Source: Bacteroidota bacterium (GTDB lineage: Bacteria > Bacteroidota > Bacteroidia > Chitinophagales > Chitinophagaceae). From it: a stretch of DNA of 64,000 bases. Numbering within the stretch: the stretch's first letter is position 1; each line of letters starts with the position of its first letter. Below, piece after piece: positions 62,807-64,000 of the stretch. Both the position numbers and the translations under genes were made by a program. The notes under the pieces were generated by a model. That model ran no database searches and was not told the origin of the DNA. It saw only the letters and a list, made by a program, of their open reading frames with translations. Where the stretch lies: contig JAUZNZ010000021.1 in the NCBI GenBank assembly GCA_030706735.1, positions 1 through 64,000 on the forward strand, written 5' to 3'.

Positions 62807-62956
62807 TTATGATGCCCAACCCTGAACAACATGTAGACTTTCTACCCGACGATCTGTCGCGGGACAAAGAAGAATAGCAGCTTTCTCCAATGCTATTTCG
62901 CTGACGACTTCCTGTAGCTGCTTTGTCTCAATCTCAAATCTTGTCTTTGGGTCCAT
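62807..62956 (-). CDS. Possible 49-residue small protein or gene remnant
   Basis: The minus-strand frame opens with ATG at 62954-62956 and ends with TAA at 62807-62809, giving MDPKTRFEIETKQLQEVVSEI and an end at GWAS. It begins with a plausible amphipathic helix and no signal peptide. I do not recognise it. It overlaps a 22-residue plus-strand frame (62809-62877, ending in SRDKEE). Either may be the 5' or 3' remnant of a larger gene, or both may be chance frames. Confidence 0.25.
   Translation of the reverse strand: MDPKTRFEIETKQLQEVVSEIALEKAAILLCPATDRRVESLHVVQGWAS
62809..62877 (+). CDS. 22-codon frame MMPNPEQHVDFLPDDLSRDKEE-type, possible leader peptide or chance
   Basis: An ATG at 62809 (and again at 62812) opens a 22-residue hydrophilic frame stopping at 62875-62877. 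It follows an A-rich stretch resembling the upstream context of Bacteroidota genes and lies about 150 bases before the Ig-repeat gene. It overlaps the 49-residue frame on the other strand. There is no other support for it. Confidence 0.18.
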   Translation: MMPNPEQHVDFLPDDLSRDKEE

Positions 62957-63025
62957 GCCTCTTATAGGATCAGACGTCACGGCGTAAGGGGAAAGTCATG
63001 TTGACAGCTAAAATCCAGGTATTCT

Positions 63026-64000
63026 ATGACCATGATGACTAAACATATTGTAAGATCTTTCCTAAGCCTTGTGATGCTCATTGGCATGAGTGTTTGCTCA
63101 CGCGCAATGGCTTCGCCGTCTGCAGGCAATACGTATACGATCACCATAACAAAAAATTTCGCACTGGCCGATGGGATCCAGCAGGACATCGTCACCGTCG
63201 TGGTGTCGAATGCCGGCAATCCCGTCTCAGGCCTGGATGTCACCTTTATCATCAACGGCGGAGCGAGCGGCATCAACCCGGTCATTGCAACCGACGTAAA
63301 TGGCAAGGCCATCTTATCGCTTTCAAGTACGGTTGCCGGTCCGGCGCTCGTACAGGCCATGGTGGGCGGCGTCATCGTCGGATCGGTTACCGTAACATTT
63401 GTAGCCGCGGCCGGCCCTCCCGACCTGACCAATCCGCAGACGGCCCTGATCGTCGATCTCGGCGTCAATACCGCGGACGGATTAAGCGTGGATAAGCTCC
63501 ATGCGCACGTCGTGGATGTGAATGGCAACCCGGTGGCAGGGGTAGCGGTCGTATTTACCGTTACCGGCGGGACAGCGGGGGGCACGGCAGTGATCGTCGG
63601 TTCAGGGATCACGAATTCCAGCGGTGACGCGGCCATTACCGTCACCGACGTGGTCGCCGGTTCGGCGGCCATTACGGCTACCATCGGCGGGTTGACGATC
63701 AACGGCGACCCGGCTACCGTATTCTTCGTAGCAGGCCCGCCATCCCTGGCGAACCCGGCTACCAAATTGATCGTGGACGTGGGCAGTACCACGGCGGATG
63801 GGGTAAGTACCGATCAGGTGCACGCCCACATCGTCGACGTAAACGGCAACCCGGTTTCGGGCGTAACAGTGGTATTTACTGTGGCCGGCGGATCGGCAGG
63901 GGCCACGGCGGTGATCGTCGGGTCGGGTGTCACCGATGTCAATGGCGACGCGCCCGTCACGATCACGAATACGGTAGCAGGAACAGTATTGATATCCGCC
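63026..64000 (+). CDS. Secreted tandem Ig-like (Big_1/invasin-type) repeat protein, 3' end beyond window
   Basis: The frame is open from the ATG at 63026 (also 63032 or 63035) to the window edge, 325 codons. A signal peptide (hydrophobic LSLVMLIGMSVC, ending ASPSAG) is followed by a first, divergent Ig-like domain and then repeats that begin LIVDLGVNTADG and LIVDVGSTTADG. The key words HAHVVDVNGNPV (63504) and HAHIVDVNGNPV recur 321 bases, or 107 residues, apart. The pattern VFTVTGG followed by NSSGDAAITVTD is that of bacterial Ig-like group 1 (invasin/intimin) domains. A large adhesin or cell-surface protein is likely; the C-terminal anchor (for Bacteroidota often a T9SS domain) is not visible. 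Confidence 0.87.
   Translation, partial: MTMMTKHIVRSFLSLVMLIGMSVCSRAMASPSAGNTYTITITKNFALADGIQQDIVTVVVSNAGNPVSGLDVTFIINGGASGINPVIATDVNGKAILSLSSTVAGPALVQAMVGGVIVGSVTVTFVAAAGPPDLTNPQTALIVDLGVNTADGLSVDKLHAHVVDVNGNPVAGVAVVFTVTGGTAGGTAVIVGSGITNSSGDAAITVTDVVAGSAAITATIGGLTINGDPATVFFVAGPPSLANPATKLIVDVGSTTADGVSTDQVHAHIVDVNGNPVSGVTVVFTVAGGSAGATAVIVGSGVTDVNGDAPVTITNTVAGTVLISA

Larger units (their letters stand above)
62623..63025. other. A/T-rich intergenic region before the Ig-repeat gene
   Basis: Between the peptidase stop and the next start this stretch is visibly richer in A and T than the rest of the window, mainly 62640-62815. Two small overlapping frames occur on opposite strands (see separate entries). 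TATGTTTG at 62667-62674 fits the Bacteroidota -7 box, with no clear -33 element. No RNA gene, known riboswitch or terminator with a long U-tract was recognised. Confidence 0.5.

Noticed and set aside
63094-63495. 133-codon frame within the Ig-repeat gene.
   Set aside because: It is in another frame; the in-frame signal peptide and repeats support the frame from 63026.

Overview
The window looks like a chromosomal segment of a Bacteroidota species, most likely a soil or plant-associated member of the Chitinophagaceae or a close relative. The evidence is the family mix: a lipidated TamA-type protein (TamL) next to a very large TamB, a PorT-type small beta-barrel, a YaiO-type barrel, small acidic hydrophilic proteins typical of the phylum, and start sites that mostly lack a clear Shine-Dalgarno sequence. 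By eye the DNA is moderately GC-rich. I saw no rRNA, tRNA, CRISPR array, insertion sequence, prophage or integrase. This taxonomic call is an inference from family content only.

Layout. 0-4.4 kb is a pectin/uronate module: the 3' end of a pectin methylesterase, a GH105 unsaturated rhamnogalacturonyl hydrolase with a C-terminal DUF4350-like domain, and glucuronate isomerase (uxaC). 4.5-6.3 kb has two small acidic hydrophilic proteins around a MidA-type methyltransferase. 6.3-21 kb is a trehalose/alpha-glucan and stress region: treZ-treY, then on the opposite strand a Cys-rich copper-storage-like protein, a YciF/DUF892 ferritin-like protein and a KGG-repeat disordered protein. A flavin reductase, an AI-2E-type permease and a DUF3175 protein follow, then glgX and, convergent to it, an alpha-glucosidase translationally coupled to a second treZ. 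21-30.5 kb continues with stress and maintenance genes: a large MscS-type channel, an SRPBCC protein, a second DUF892 protein, topoisomerase IB, an Lmo0937-like 48-residue membrane peptide, YihY/BrkB, Ku, a small beta-barrel and sigma-54. 30.7-38.1 kb is tamB-tamL. 38.3-40.8 kb holds another small hydrophilic protein, a DUF2383 four-helix protein, a split-barrel protein and a DUF4142 lipoprotein.

40.9-55.8 kb is a polysaccharide region: an exported amidase, a 2935-residue cyclic beta-1,2-glucan synthase, then a receiver-only response regulator, a TPR + YaiO-type outer-membrane barrel, a processive GT2 synthase and a membrane-anchored HEAT-repeat protein. The last four genes resemble a minimal Pga-like exopolysaccharide synthesis/export unit and are the best candidate for an under-described system here. 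55.8-62.6 kb carries a Tat-exported Gfo/Idh/MocA oxidoreductase, a quinoprotein dehydrogenase with an internal haem-c domain, a PD40 propeller protein and an M1-family metallopeptidase. The window ends in the first 325 codons of a secreted protein made of tandem 107-residue Ig-like repeats.

Together the genes suggest a cell adapted to plant polysaccharide and to osmotic, desiccation, oxidative and DNA-damaging stress: glycogen-to-trehalose conversion, periplasmic cyclic glucan, a mechanosensitive channel, ferritin-like and disordered stress proteins, Ku, and an exopolysaccharide system. Genes are tightly packed, with ATGA couplings and several convergent 3' overlaps.
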